NCBI GenBank assembly: GCA_903849645.1
Contig: CAINJJ010000008.1
Coordinates: forward strand, 124,001-188,000
Length of the DNA: 64,000 bases
Origin: an uncultured Acidobacteriaceae bacterium
Lineage (GTDB): Bacteria > Acidobacteriota > Terriglobia > Terriglobales > Acidobacteriaceae
Direction of reading: 5' to 3'
Made by a program: the position numbers and the translations under genes. Positions 52,889-61,589 of this stretch are shown piece after piece. Position 1 is the stretch's first letter; the number at the start of each line of letters is the position of its first letter. The notes beneath the pieces were generated by a model that was given only the letters and a program-made list of their open reading frames with translations, searched no databases and was not told the origin of the DNA.

Positions 52889-55216
52889 TCACGCGATGCG
52901 AATCTCGATCCACTCCAGCGGTTTGCCCGCGCCATCCCTCTCCGCAACCGTCAGCTTCAGCCTGCCGCCCTCAACCGGCGCGTGCTCCACGCCCACCGCG
53001 CCCCCCAAGTAGTGGCTGCGGATCTCCGCCCGTGTGCCCTGCTCGCGGCGAATCACCACCTCGCCACCGCCATAGGGCACCACCGCAAGCGTGGCGGCCC
53101 GCGCCAGGCTCTCAGCCGTCTTGGAGGCCACCACCACCGGCACGGCTGCCTGCACTGCGTCCTTCACCCGCCGGTCAATCTCTGCCGGCTGCCACAGCGG
53201 GTTCACCACTCCCGGCTCCGGCGGCCGCTGCGCCAGCAACACCAGTTGCCCCTCTTCAAAGCGCGCCCACGACCGCGCATGGGCCCCCAGCGTCGGCGCT
53301 TCGTCGATGGTGCCGATGGGCAAAATCTCAAACGTGCACGTGGACCGCAGCGCCTGCGCAATCCCGTTGTAGCGGGCAATCAGCTCAGGGGTGGCGCTCT
53401 CGTCCTCTTCATCGCCCTGAAAGTCATTCAATGAGCCGATGGAGCCCACCGCCGAAGAATCAAACCAGATGTTCGGCGCGCTGGCCCAGTCGTAACCCGT
53501 CGAGCCATAGGTCGGAATCCCCAGCGGCCCCAGCAGGCTGCTGAAGTAGTAGCGCCGATTCGCCTCCACGTCATACTCTCCAGCCGCCTGGTAGAGATCG
53601 TCCGGGCTGTGCAGGTCAAAGTAATCCAGAAACAGCGGCGAAAGATTGTAGTACATCACCACGAGGTCAGGGTTCTCCTCGCGCATGGCCTTGATGACCG
53701 TCTCCAGGCCCTTCAGCATCATGCGCTCGCCGCTCCAGCTCTTGTCCTTGGGCGCTGCCACGCCCACCGCGGGCAGCTCGTAGCCAAAGTCGAACTTCAG
53801 CAGGTCCGGCTTGTAGCGCCGCATGAACCGCCGCGCCAGATCCCCCAGCACCTTCGCTACCGAGGGCTGGGTAAAGTCCAGAATGTAGTACTGCAGGTTT
53901 GAGAAGTTGGCCAGGTACGGCTTGCCGTCCGGCAGCTTTAGCATGTGGTCCACGGTCAGGCCCAGGTCCGCGGGCCGCTCGCAGCGCATCAGGGCCGCCC
54001 ACATACCGATGCGCATTCCCTCCGCCCGCAGCCGGTCAAGAAACTGCTCGAAGTGAGGGAACCGCGCCGCGTCATGCACCAGGTTCCCGTAGGTCCCTTC
54101 CCACTTGTCGTCGATGGAAAACAGCCCCGCTTTCATCCCGGAGGCCTTCAACTCCCCATAGACCCCCTCCAGAAAAGCCTCGTCCAGCCGCTCGCCTTCC
54201 CGGTGGCGCTCCACCTGCACGCCCCAGGTGCAGAACTGCGGCGCCAGCGCCGTCGCCGCCTTCCGCGCCGAGTTCTCATGGCAATGGATGATGCCCGCCT
54301 GCAAGAGACCCCGGTAATACGCCCCGATGGCCTTGTAATAGTCCGGCGCAACCGTCCATAGCAGCGTGGCGCCCAGCGTGATCTTTCCGGGCCCGCGCAG
54401 ATGCTTCCAAAGGTCGCTGCGATAGTCGATCCAGGGGCCGCAGCTTCCCTGGTTCAGCGCCAGAAACAGGTCCCCCGCCGGCAGGTCCGCCAGCCCGCAC
54501 GCAAAGGCGTCCGAGCGCTTCTCCCTGTACATGCCGCGCTGGCCCGTCGAGCCGTCCCGGCTGAACCCGGCAAAGTAGTGCACCGGCAGCCCCCACTGCT
54601 GGTTGAGCCCCGGAATGAAGCTCCCCCGGCCCAGCCACACGCTCTCGTTCAGGTGGACGTACTCCGCAACGACGGGGCTGATCGCGGAGCCGGAGAGCAT
54701 TCCCGGCGCCACAAAGTAGGCGGCCTGCAGGGAAGGAGCCGGCGCGCCACTCCCCGCCGCGGCAAAGTAGTGCAGGCTCACCACGTCTTCTTCCGCCGCC
54801 GCCTCATAGGTCACCGGCTCGGTCCATATCCCCTGCGCGTCAAAGCGCCAGGCCAGGGAGACCCTGGCCCCGCCGTTCACGCCCTCGTAAGCAAACGTGA
54901 CCCGGTCCGCCTCGCTGCGATGCTCCACAGCCTTGCCCGCCGTGCACACCCGCATCGTGGGCTGGCCCTTGGGCGCCACCACCACCGCGGGCTGCATCGT
55001 GCCGGAGACAATCTGACGGTTCCGCGCGTCGCGCAGCCGGAACGTATCGTCTGCCTGCGTGTACTCCCAGGAGTAACCGTCGCCCCGGACCACAACCTTG
55101 CCATCCAGATCGGCGATGGTCGTGGCCCCGGCAAGGCCCAGAAGGCGCGGGGAAGCCGCCGTCAGCGCGGCTCCCGCGGAGAACTGTACAAACGTCCGTC
55201 GGTTCACTTGAGTCAT
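52889..55216 (-). CDS. Tat-exported clan GH-D alpha-glycosidase (GH36/GH27-like)
   Basis: A 775-aa protein. A twin-arginine signal (NRRTFVQFSAGAALTAASP) is followed by a beta-sandwich domain and a TIM barrel. Barrel motifs: FCTWGVQ, KAGLFSIDDKWE, MRIGMWAALMRCERPADL, and LLKFDFGYE, whose Asp is the expected nucleophile of clan GH-D. ARFPHFEQFLDRLRAEGMRIGMW is very like alpha-galactosidase sequence. The acid/base Asp is probably in the region after MYYNLSPLFLDYFDL. Substrate uncertain; alpha-galactosides are likeliest. Confidence 0.82.
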   Translation of the reverse strand: MTQVNRRTFVQFSAGAALTAASPRLLGLAGATTIADLDGKVVVRGDGYSWEYTQADDTFRLRDARNRQIVSGTMQPAVVVAPKGQPTMRVCTAGKAVEHRSEADRVTFAYEGVNGGARVSLAWRFDAQGIWTEPVTYEAAAEEDVVSLHYFAAAGSGAPAPSLQAAYFVAPGMLSGSAISPVVAEYVHLNESVWLGRGSFIPGLNQQWGLPVHYFAGFSRDGSTGQRGMYREKRSDAFACGLADLPAGDLFLALNQGSCGPWIDYRSDLWKHLRGPGKITLGATLLWTVAPDYYKAIGAYYRGLLQAGIIHCHENSARKAATALAPQFCTWGVQVERHREGERLDEAFLEGVYGELKASGMKAGLFSIDDKWEGTYGNLVHDAARFPHFEQFLDRLRAEGMRIGMWAALMRCERPADLGLTVDHMLKLPDGKPYLANFSNLQYYILDFTQPSVAKVLGDLARRFMRRYKPDLLKFDFGYELPAVGVAAPKDKSWSGERMMLKGLETVIKAMREENPDLVVMYYNLSPLFLDYFDLHSPDDLYQAAGEYDVEANRRYYFSSLLGPLGIPTYGSTGYDWASAPNIWFDSSAVGSIGSLNDFQGDEEDESATPELIARYNGIAQALRSTCTFEILPIGTIDEAPTLGAHARSWARFEEGQLVLLAQRPPEPGVVNPLWQPAEIDRRVKDAVQAAVPVVVASKTAESLARAATLAVVPYGGGEVVIRREQGTRAEIRSHYLGGAVGVEHAPVEGGRLKLTVAERDGAGKPLEWIEIRIA

Positions 55217-55321
55217 GGTGTTTCCTTGCGGTCAGTTCGGGCCGTCTGCCGGCGGCAGCGGCCCACCCTCAAGAAAATACCACCCGGATGTTGGCGCGTT
55301 CCCGCGCGCTCTCCGCCCGCC

Positions 55322-57118
55322 CTACCGCCCCTTGTTGCCGAAGCGCGCAATCCCCACATAAAACGTGTTGGCGTCGGCCCCTGGGTTGTGGTGGCTGATG
55401 TTGGCGTTCGACAGGTGCTGGTAGCGATAGCCCACCGTCACCGCCTGCGTTCCATGCCGGAAGAAGCTGATGCCGCCGCCGTAGTCGATGGTGTACATGA
55501 ACTGCGACCCCTGCGGGCTCAGCACCCGGTCGCCGTAATAGACCATTCCCCCGTTGGTCGCCAGGAACGGCTGCACCTTGCTCAGCGGCCGGAAGCCCCA
55601 CTGGAAGCCCACCGGGCTCACGCCGCTCCCATAGACCCGCGTACGCTGGTTAAACAGGTTGCCCGTCTTGTTCGGGGTGGGCCAGTCCAGCAGCGCAATC
55701 GCCGTGATCTCCGGCGCATAGCGCACCGTCCACTTCTCCCGGTAGCGATAGAACTCATAGCTGTAGCGCAGGTCCACGGGCATGTACTTCACGTCCTTGG
55801 CATAGCCCCAGATGTGCCCGCTGATCAGTGAAACTCCCCACCACGCGCCAAACTCGTGGCGTCCGCCGGGTCCTTCCCAGTCGGATGCGCGCGCCAGCGC
55901 GGCCGGCTTCAACCCTTCCGCGCTCCCTGCCGCCGCCCCGCCGCCCTGCGCGCGGGCCTCTTTCATCGCTTCCTGGGTGCTGGCCGAGAGGCCTTCGCCC
56001 GGATCGCTCCACATGGTCTGCGCCTTCACAATCCGCCCGTCGCGGTACCATGGCGGACGGAAGCGCAGGATGTTGGCAAAGCCGCGCGCCGGCGTCAGAA
56101 ACTGGTAGGCCGTCAGCAGCAGCGGATTGCGGCTCTTCTCTTCCAGCGCGCGCACCACGTGCTTGTCCAGGTAGTCCTCGGCCAGGGTCCAGCCCAGTCC
56201 GCCCACGGGTGTGGTCACCAGCTCCACCCATCCGGTTTCATTGGTCCGCACGCCCTTGTCGGTGAAGTAGTGGTCGCCGTTGTGCCCCACGCTGGCCTCG
56301 CCAATCGGCCCCAGCTTCCACTCAAAGCTGTAGAAGGTCGACCACGCCATGGCCCGCATCCGGCTCCGCCAATACTCCCGGTTGTTGCCCAACTCCAGCG
56401 TCATCCCCTTGGGGTCGTTCTGGATCCAGATGCTGTTGGTGATGGCTCCCATCATGGGGTGGCCCACGTAGTCGTCCAGAAAGGGATTGTTGTCCGACCA
56501 CCGGTCCCAGCGCCAGCTTGCGGCCGAGTCGATGGTCCGGTCCCACCACTTGCCGTGCATCGTCTCCCACCGGTACCAGTAGCCGGTATAAAGGTTGCCC
56601 CCGTTCTCAAAGGCCAGGAAGATCGACGACGAAATCAGCATGTTCTTCCAGTGCATCCGGCAACTGTGCGCGTGGGTTAGGTCCGTGGGGCAGTCTTTCA
56701 ACTCCACGGCGTGCCCTGCCTGCGGCTCAAACCCTGCACCGCCTGCCAGCCCGGCATTCCACGCCGGAGCGCCGCCTTCAAATGCCGTGGCCACCGTGCT
56801 CGACGACTCCCCGCCAAACGGCGACCCCTGGCCTTCCAGCCGGTTTGCAACCGCTTCCACCGCCGTTTCAGCCGGCAGGGGCGCATCGGAAAGCTCCGCT
56901 TGCCCAGCTTCCACCCGCCCGGAGATCCCCGCTCCGCCGTCGCTCTGGCCCATTGCCGCAGACGCGGTTCCCAGCAGCGCCGCCGCCACCATCACGACTC
57001 CAAACCATGGAATCCGCCCGGAGACATCCGCAGGATCCTGTCGCCGTGGAGCCAGGCTCCCGCATGCCCGGACTCGCTCTGCTCCTGTGCTGGGCAAACC
57101 ACTCTTGGTGAAGATCAT
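55322..57118 (-). CDS. Outer-membrane protein with DUF3943-like and PagL-like parts
   Basis: A 598-aa exported protein. After a signal segment (GVVMVAAALLGTASAAMG) comes an unusual linker, then a first domain (NPFLDDYVGHPMMGAITN, FYSFEWKLGPIGEASVGHNG, VELVTTPVGGLGWTLAEDYLD) like DUF3943, and a C-terminal barrel (GVSPVGFQWGFRPL, FFRHGTQAVTVGYRYQHLSNANISHHNPGAD split by the strand). The GYRYQHLSN and HNPGAD segments match PagL-type lipid A 3-O-deacylases, which use a His-Ser-Glu triad. A fusion of the two families in one gene is unusual. Start uncertain; no neighbour is obviously linked. Confidence 0.7.
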   Translation of the reverse strand: MIFTKSGLPSTGAERVRACGSLAPRRQDPADVSGRIPWFGVVMVAAALLGTASAAMGQSDGGAGISGRVEAGQAELSDAPLPAETAVEAVANRLEGQGSPFGGESSSTVATAFEGGAPAWNAGLAGGAGFEPQAGHAVELKDCPTDLTHAHSCRMHWKNMLISSSIFLAFENGGNLYTGYWYRWETMHGKWWDRTIDSAASWRWDRWSDNNPFLDDYVGHPMMGAITNSIWIQNDPKGMTLELGNNREYWRSRMRAMAWSTFYSFEWKLGPIGEASVGHNGDHYFTDKGVRTNETGWVELVTTPVGGLGWTLAEDYLDKHVVRALEEKSRNPLLLTAYQFLTPARGFANILRFRPPWYRDGRIVKAQTMWSDPGEGLSASTQEAMKEARAQGGGAAAGSAEGLKPAALARASDWEGPGGRHEFGAWWGVSLISGHIWGYAKDVKYMPVDLRYSYEFYRYREKWTVRYAPEITAIALLDWPTPNKTGNLFNQRTRVYGSGVSPVGFQWGFRPLSKVQPFLATNGGMVYYGDRVLSPQGSQFMYTIDYGGGISFFRHGTQAVTVGYRYQHLSNANISHHNPGADANTFYVGIARFGNKGR

Positions 57119-57388
57119 GCCTTGGCGCTCCTTGTCATTTGTCTGGTTCGGTAGGTCGATAGCGGCGAAAAAGGGACAGTTCTCTCGCCGGTGGGGAAGA
57201 TTGCAACCACCTTTTAGGTCCGTTCAACCGGGGCGCGTAAGGACCGAGTTGCACAACACTGGCTTGTTTGCACTGGGAAAACCTGGCGATTCTTTCAGCC
57301 CTGGAGTGAAGATGAATGTGCGGATTATATTACGAACCCCGCTTGTTTCCGTCGCCCAATCTTCGTCCACCCATGGGTGCGGCCGCGG

Positions 57389-57949
57389 CTACCGCGCCGG
57401 CCACTCCTCCACCACAATCCCCAGGTCGTTGAGCTGCTGAATCACGGCTTCCACGTTCCGCCGCAGCTTCGGGCGGTCCTTCCTGCTGGCCAGCGGCGAC
57501 TCGGCCACGGCGATGACGCGCCCATAGCGCCAGGCCCCGGCAGGCAGGGCAATCAGCGCCTGCGCCAGGTCGGCGGGGCGCACCTGCAGCTCCTGGCGGC
57601 GGGCCGCCTCGGGGCGCAGCATCGTCCCCTGCCCCAGGGTGCTGGGGTTGGCGTCGGCCAGGGTGATGCGCAGGTTCAGGGCCGTGGAGTCGACGGAGAG
57701 GAAGGGATTGACCCAGGCGCCGGGCTCGTGCACGTCCACATACATGCTCTTGGTGGGCAGGGGAATGAGCGCCAGGGCGGCGCGCTGCTGGTCGAGTTCC
57801 GTGGCGGCGGCCTGCGCCTTGTGCTCGGCGTTGACGGCGGTCTGGGCCACGCCGACCACGGCCTGTTCTTCCTTGCGGCAGGCGGCGAGAGGGAAGAGGA
57901 CAAGCAGGAGAAGGGGCAGGGCTGCCCGGTTGCGCACGGCGTCGATCAC
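57389..57949 (-). CDS. Lipoprotein of unknown function (186 aa)
   Basis: A lipoprotein signal (LPLLLLVLFPLAACRKEE) is followed by an alanine/glutamine-rich helix (VAQTAVNAEHKAQAAATELDQQRAALALIP) and a beta-rich domain (SMYVDVHEPGAWVNPFLSVDS, LNLRITLADANPSTLGQG, DLGIVVEEWPAR). I do not recognise the family. It is convergent with nothing and lies 53 bp from the enoyl-CoA hydratase stop. Confidence 0.6.
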   Translation of the reverse strand: MIDAVRNRAALPLLLLVLFPLAACRKEEQAVVGVAQTAVNAEHKAQAAATELDQQRAALALIPLPTKSMYVDVHEPGAWVNPFLSVDSTALNLRITLADANPSTLGQGTMLRPEAARRQELQVRPADLAQALIALPAGAWRYGRVIAVAESPLASRKDRPKLRRNVEAVIQQLNDLGIVVEEWPAR

Positions 57950-58002
57950 GGTTCAAGGATAACAGGGGCTTGCGTGCGCGCTCTGCTGCCGCGCAACTCC
58001 GC

Positions 58003-58785
58003 TTACCCGCGTTGCCACACCGGCGGACGCTTCTCCAGAAAGGCCTGGGTGCCCTCGGCCTTGTCGGCGGTGGCGCAGATGTGGCCAAAGCGGCCGGCCT
58101 CGCGCAGCAGGGCCAGTTCGATAGGCAGCCCCAAACCCTCATCGACGGCGCGCAGGGTCTCCGCCACGGCGATAGGGGCGTTGGCGGCAATCTCCAGGGC
58201 CAGGGCCCCGGCGCGGACCATCAGCTCGGCGGCGGGCAGCAGTTCATCCACCAGGCCCAGGCGCAGGGCCTCGCGGGCGTCGATGATGGCGCCGGTGAGC
58301 AGCATCTTGAGTGCGGCGCCACGGCCCACCAGACGCGGCAGCCGCTGCGAGCCGCCGTAGCCGGCGATGATGCCGAGCTTGACCTCGGGCTGGCCGAAGC
58401 GGGCCTCCTCCGCGGCCAGGCGCAGGGTGCAGGCCATCGCCAGCTCGCAGCCGCCTCCCAGCGCAAAGCCCTGCACGCAGGCAATCACCGGCTTGCCCAG
58501 CGTCTCGATGCGGCGCAGCACGGCCTGTCCGCGCAGGGCAAAGGCCTGGGCGTCGTCTTCGGTGAGGGCGGCGATCTCGCGGATGTCGGCTCCGGCGGCG
58601 AAGGCGCGGTCTCCGGCGCCGGTCAGCAGGACCACGCGGATGGACCCATCGGCGGCCAGGTCTTCCATCGCCGCGGCCAGCTCGGCCAGTGTGGCCGCAT
58701 TCAAGGCATTCAGAACCTTGGGCCGGTTGAGGGTTACCACGGCAATCGGGGCGCGCTTTTCGATGTGAAGATTTGTGAATTCCAT
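58003..58785 (-). CDS. Enoyl-CoA hydratase/isomerase family protein
   Basis: A 260-aa crotonase. The oxyanion-hole motif FAAGADIREI and the second one, FALGGGCELAMAC, are present, as are the two catalytic glutamates (CELAMA and FGQPEVKLGI). It should hydrate trans-2-enoyl-CoA in fatty acid or amino acid breakdown; the exact substrate is not shown. I chose ATG 58785 because MEFTNLHIEKRAPIAVVTLNRP is the normal family start and the 38 residues before it are not conserved. Confidence 0.9.
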   Translation of the reverse strand: MEFTNLHIEKRAPIAVVTLNRPKVLNALNAATLAELAAAMEDLAADGSIRVVLLTGAGDRAFAAGADIREIAALTEDDAQAFALRGQAVLRRIETLGKPVIACVQGFALGGGCELAMACTLRLAAEEARFGQPEVKLGIIAGYGGSQRLPRLVGRGAALKMLLTGAIIDAREALRLGLVDELLPAAELMVRAGALALEIAANAPIAVAETLRAVDEGLGLPIELALLREAGRFGHICATADKAEGTQAFLEKRPPVWQRG

Positions 58786-58951
58786 AAGCGGAATGAGGGT
58801 ATCAGACAGGGTGGCGACAAGGCATGGGTGGGGCGCACCTTGCCGGGACCGATGCGCGCAAATGTCCAGGGCCCGCTCCGTTCCTTGAGCCCAAGACACG
58901 TGGTCAAAGAGATTCTGCTCATCGCGCTCGCCGCGCGGTAGTCTGAAACGG

Positions 58952-59551
58952 ATGGAGACGGCCTACATCGGGATGGGCGGGAACCTGGCCAGTTGGGCGG
59001 GGACGGCGGAGGCTACCCTGACGGCGGCGGCGCTGCGGCTGCAGATGCTGGGGCGGCTGACGGGCCGTTCGTCGCTTTACTCGACCGAGCCGGTGGGCTT
59101 CGCCGAGCAGCCCCGGTTTGTAAACGCGGTGGCGGCCCTGGAGACGGAGCTGGGGGCCCATGCGCTGCTGAAAGGGCTGCTCGGGATCGAGCAGGAGTTT
59201 GGGCGGGACCGGTCGGCGGGTTTTCAGAACGGGCCGCGGACCCTGGACCTGGACATTCTGCTGCTGGGGGGGCTGAAGGTCAGCGAACCGGGGCTGGAGA
59301 TACCGCATCCCCGGCTGGCGGAGCGGCTGTTTGTGCTGACGCCGCTGTGCGAGATTGCGCCGCGGTTGGTGGACCCGGCGAGCGGAAAGAGCATGTCACA
59401 ATTGCTGCACGCCCTGGAAGGCGCCTCGGTTGGCAAAGATCATGCGGTGGTCAAGATTGAGTTTGGCGGTTGGCGCGCTGGGGGTGCTGGCGTGGGCGCC
59501 GGGGAAGTTGCGGGCGCAGGCGGCGGCCACTCCGGCAACGGCGCAGGATAG
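58952..59551 (+). CDS. folK: HPPK (FolK) with an unusual C-terminal extension
   Basis: 2-amino-4-hydroxy-6-hydroxymethyldihydropteridine pyrophosphokinase of folate synthesis, 199 aa. Motifs: YIGMGGNLASWAGT, STEPVGFAEQPRFVNAV, LKGLLGIEQEFGRDR, and PRTLDLDILLLGGL with the Mg-binding aspartates. The domain is complete by residue 163; the last 36 residues are Gly/Ala-rich and overlap the signal peptide of the next gene in another frame. Family members usually stop near residue 160, so the tail may be a by-product of the overlap. Confidence 0.9.
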   Translation: METAYIGMGGNLASWAGTAEATLTAAALRLQMLGRLTGRSSLYSTEPVGFAEQPRFVNAVAALETELGAHALLKGLLGIEQEFGRDRSAGFQNGPRTLDLDILLLGGLKVSEPGLEIPHPRLAERLFVLTPLCEIAPRLVDPASGKSMSQLLHALEGASVGKDHAVVKIEFGGWRAGGAGVGAGEVAGAGGGHSGNGAG

Positions 59552-61580
59552 CGCGCGCGGGGCCACGGAGCGCCTGAAACCCAAGGCCACGACCGAGCAG
59601 GTGACGGTGACCGCGTACCGGCTGCCGCTGGGGTCGCTGGAGAGCCCGGTGACGACGCAGGTGCTGGCGGAGACGGCTCTGCGGACCGCCGCGGCCGTGA
59701 CCCTCGACGGGCAGATGCGGCAGCTTGCGGGAGTGGAGCTGTTTCGGCGGTCGAGCTCGCTGGTGGCGAATCCATCTTCGCAGGGCATGAGCTTGCGGGG
59801 GCTGGGGTCCACGTCGGCCAGCCGGACCCTGCTGACCCAGGACGATGTGCCGCTCAACGACCCGGTGGGAGGATGGATTCACTGGCAGGAGCTGCCGGAG
59901 CTGGCCCTGAAGTCTGTGGAGGTGGTGCGCGGCGGGGCGAGCGATCTGTATGGTTCGAGCGCCATCGGCGGGGTGGTGAGCCTGGTGGTGAAGAGGCCAA
60001 CCGCGAATGAGGCCGAAGTGCGCAGCAGCTATGGCGGCGAGGGCACATGGGACGAGAACCTGCTGGCGGAGACGAAGCGCGGACCGTGGGGGCTGCTGGC
60101 GGCCGGGGATGCCTTGGGGACCGACGGGTACATCCAGCAGGCGCCGTGGATGCGGGGGCCGGTGGACCGGGCCTCCAACGTCGAAAGCCGGAACGGGTTG
60201 CTGGCGGCCGAGCTCGAGCGGGGCGGGTTGCGATTGTTTGCGCGGGGCGGGGGCTTTGCCGAGGAGCGGGCCAACGGAACTGCGTACCAGGCAAACGGGA
60301 CCCGGCTGTGGCGCTACGCGACGGGGGCGGACTGGGAGGACGGGCGCGGGCAGCGGGTAGCTTCGCGCTTCCATGGGGCTGCGGAGCGGTTTCACCAGAC
60401 GTTCTCAAGCATCTCGAACCTGCCCGGCTTTGGAGACGCCGGCTGCACGTACCGGTGCGGGGAGATTCCCACGCGGTTTTCGCTCACCCCGGACAACGAG
60501 CTGGGGGCGGCGGCGCACTGGAGCCGTCCGTGGCGGGCGGGCCTGGTGACGGTGGTGGGCGCGGATGTGCGCGACGTGCGCGTGTGGGACCGGGAGCAGA
60601 CCTTTGGCGCGGCGGCGGCTCTGACCAACCTGCGCGACCACCAGAGAGACGCGGCGGGCTATGCCGAAGCGATGGCGGTGCACAAGGGGTGGACGCTGAC
60701 AGGGTCGGCGCGGATGGACTGGTTTGACAACTTCGACGGGCGGCGCTGGCGCTGGAACGGGACGGCCTGGACGCCGACGGCGGCGCAACCGGCGCAGGGG
60801 AGCCAGAGGTTCTTTGACCCGCGGCTGGGTCTCTCCCGCAAGCTGGGCGGCCACTGGGCGCTGACGGCCTCGGGGTTCAGGGCCTTTCGCGAGCCGACGC
60901 CCAACGAGCTCTACCGGTCCACGCAGGTGGGCAACAAGCTGACCAGCCCCAACGACAAACTGCTCAGCGAGCGGGCCACGGGGTGGGAGACGGGCGCGGC
61001 CACGGAAGGTCGCTGGGGCAGCGCGCGGGCAAGCTACTTTGTGACCCAGGTCAACCGGCCGATTGTGGCGGTGACGACGAATGCAACGGCCTCGCCGATT
61101 CAACTGCTGCGCGAGAACCTGGGGCAGATTGAGAGCCGGGGCGTGTCATTGAACTTCCAGCTTGCGCCGCGGCAGTGGCTGGCGGTGGACGGGGGCTACC
61201 AGTTTGCCCATGCCACGGTGTCAAAGGGCGCGCAGGACCGGGGCAACTGGATTCCCGAGGTGGCGCGCAACATGGCTGCGCTGAACGTGCGTGGCTACCG
61301 GAGAGCGCTGGGGACGCTGAGCCTGCAGGGACGGCTGAGCGGGCGGCAGTTTGATGACGACGCCAACCTTTACCTGCTGCACGGGTACTTCCGGCTGGAT
61401 GCGTATGCGTCGCACGAGTTTGGGAGGCGGTGGGAGGTGTTTGGGGCGGGGGAGAACCTGATGGACCGGCAGATTGAGGCGGCCAAAACGCCCTCGACGA
61501 CGCTGGCTGCGCCGCGGGTGGCAAGGGCCGGGGTGCTGTTGAGGCTGGGCGGGATGGGGAAGCAGTCCTTGCCCCGGTAG
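59442..61580 (+). CDS. TonB-dependent receptor without a regulatory domain
   Basis: A 712-aa receptor. A signal peptide (LSLAVGALGVLAWAPGKLRAQ) is followed by a TonB-box-like TEQVTVTAYR, a plug (LDGQMRQLAGVELFRRSSSLVANPSSQG, VEVVRGGASDLYGSSAIGGVVSLV) and a barrel. It is smaller and lacks the carboxypeptidase-regulatory domain, so it resembles classic siderophore or vitamin B12 receptors (BtuB/CirA type) more than Oar types. The barrel ends ARAGVLLRLGG. ATG 59442 gives a clean signal peptide, while 59355 would not. Its first 110 bp overlap folK; 9 bp separate it from tgt. Confidence 0.85.
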   Translation: MRWSRLSLAVGALGVLAWAPGKLRAQAAATPATAQDSARGATERLKPKATTEQVTVTAYRLPLGSLESPVTTQVLAETALRTAAAVTLDGQMRQLAGVELFRRSSSLVANPSSQGMSLRGLGSTSASRTLLTQDDVPLNDPVGGWIHWQELPELALKSVEVVRGGASDLYGSSAIGGVVSLVVKRPTANEAEVRSSYGGEGTWDENLLAETKRGPWGLLAAGDALGTDGYIQQAPWMRGPVDRASNVESRNGLLAAELERGGLRLFARGGGFAEERANGTAYQANGTRLWRYATGADWEDGRGQRVASRFHGAAERFHQTFSSISNLPGFGDAGCTYRCGEIPTRFSLTPDNELGAAAHWSRPWRAGLVTVVGADVRDVRVWDREQTFGAAAALTNLRDHQRDAAGYAEAMAVHKGWTLTGSARMDWFDNFDGRRWRWNGTAWTPTAAQPAQGSQRFFDPRLGLSRKLGGHWALTASGFRAFREPTPNELYRSTQVGNKLTSPNDKLLSERATGWETGAATEGRWGSARASYFVTQVNRPIVAVTTNATASPIQLLRENLGQIESRGVSLNFQLAPRQWLAVDGGYQFAHATVSKGAQDRGNWIPEVARNMAALNVRGYRRALGTLSLQGRLSGRQFDDDANLYLLHGYFRLDAYASHEFGRRWEVFGAGENLMDRQIEAAKTPSTTLAAPRVARAGVLLRLGGMGKQSLPR

Positions 61581-61589
61581 AATCGTTGG

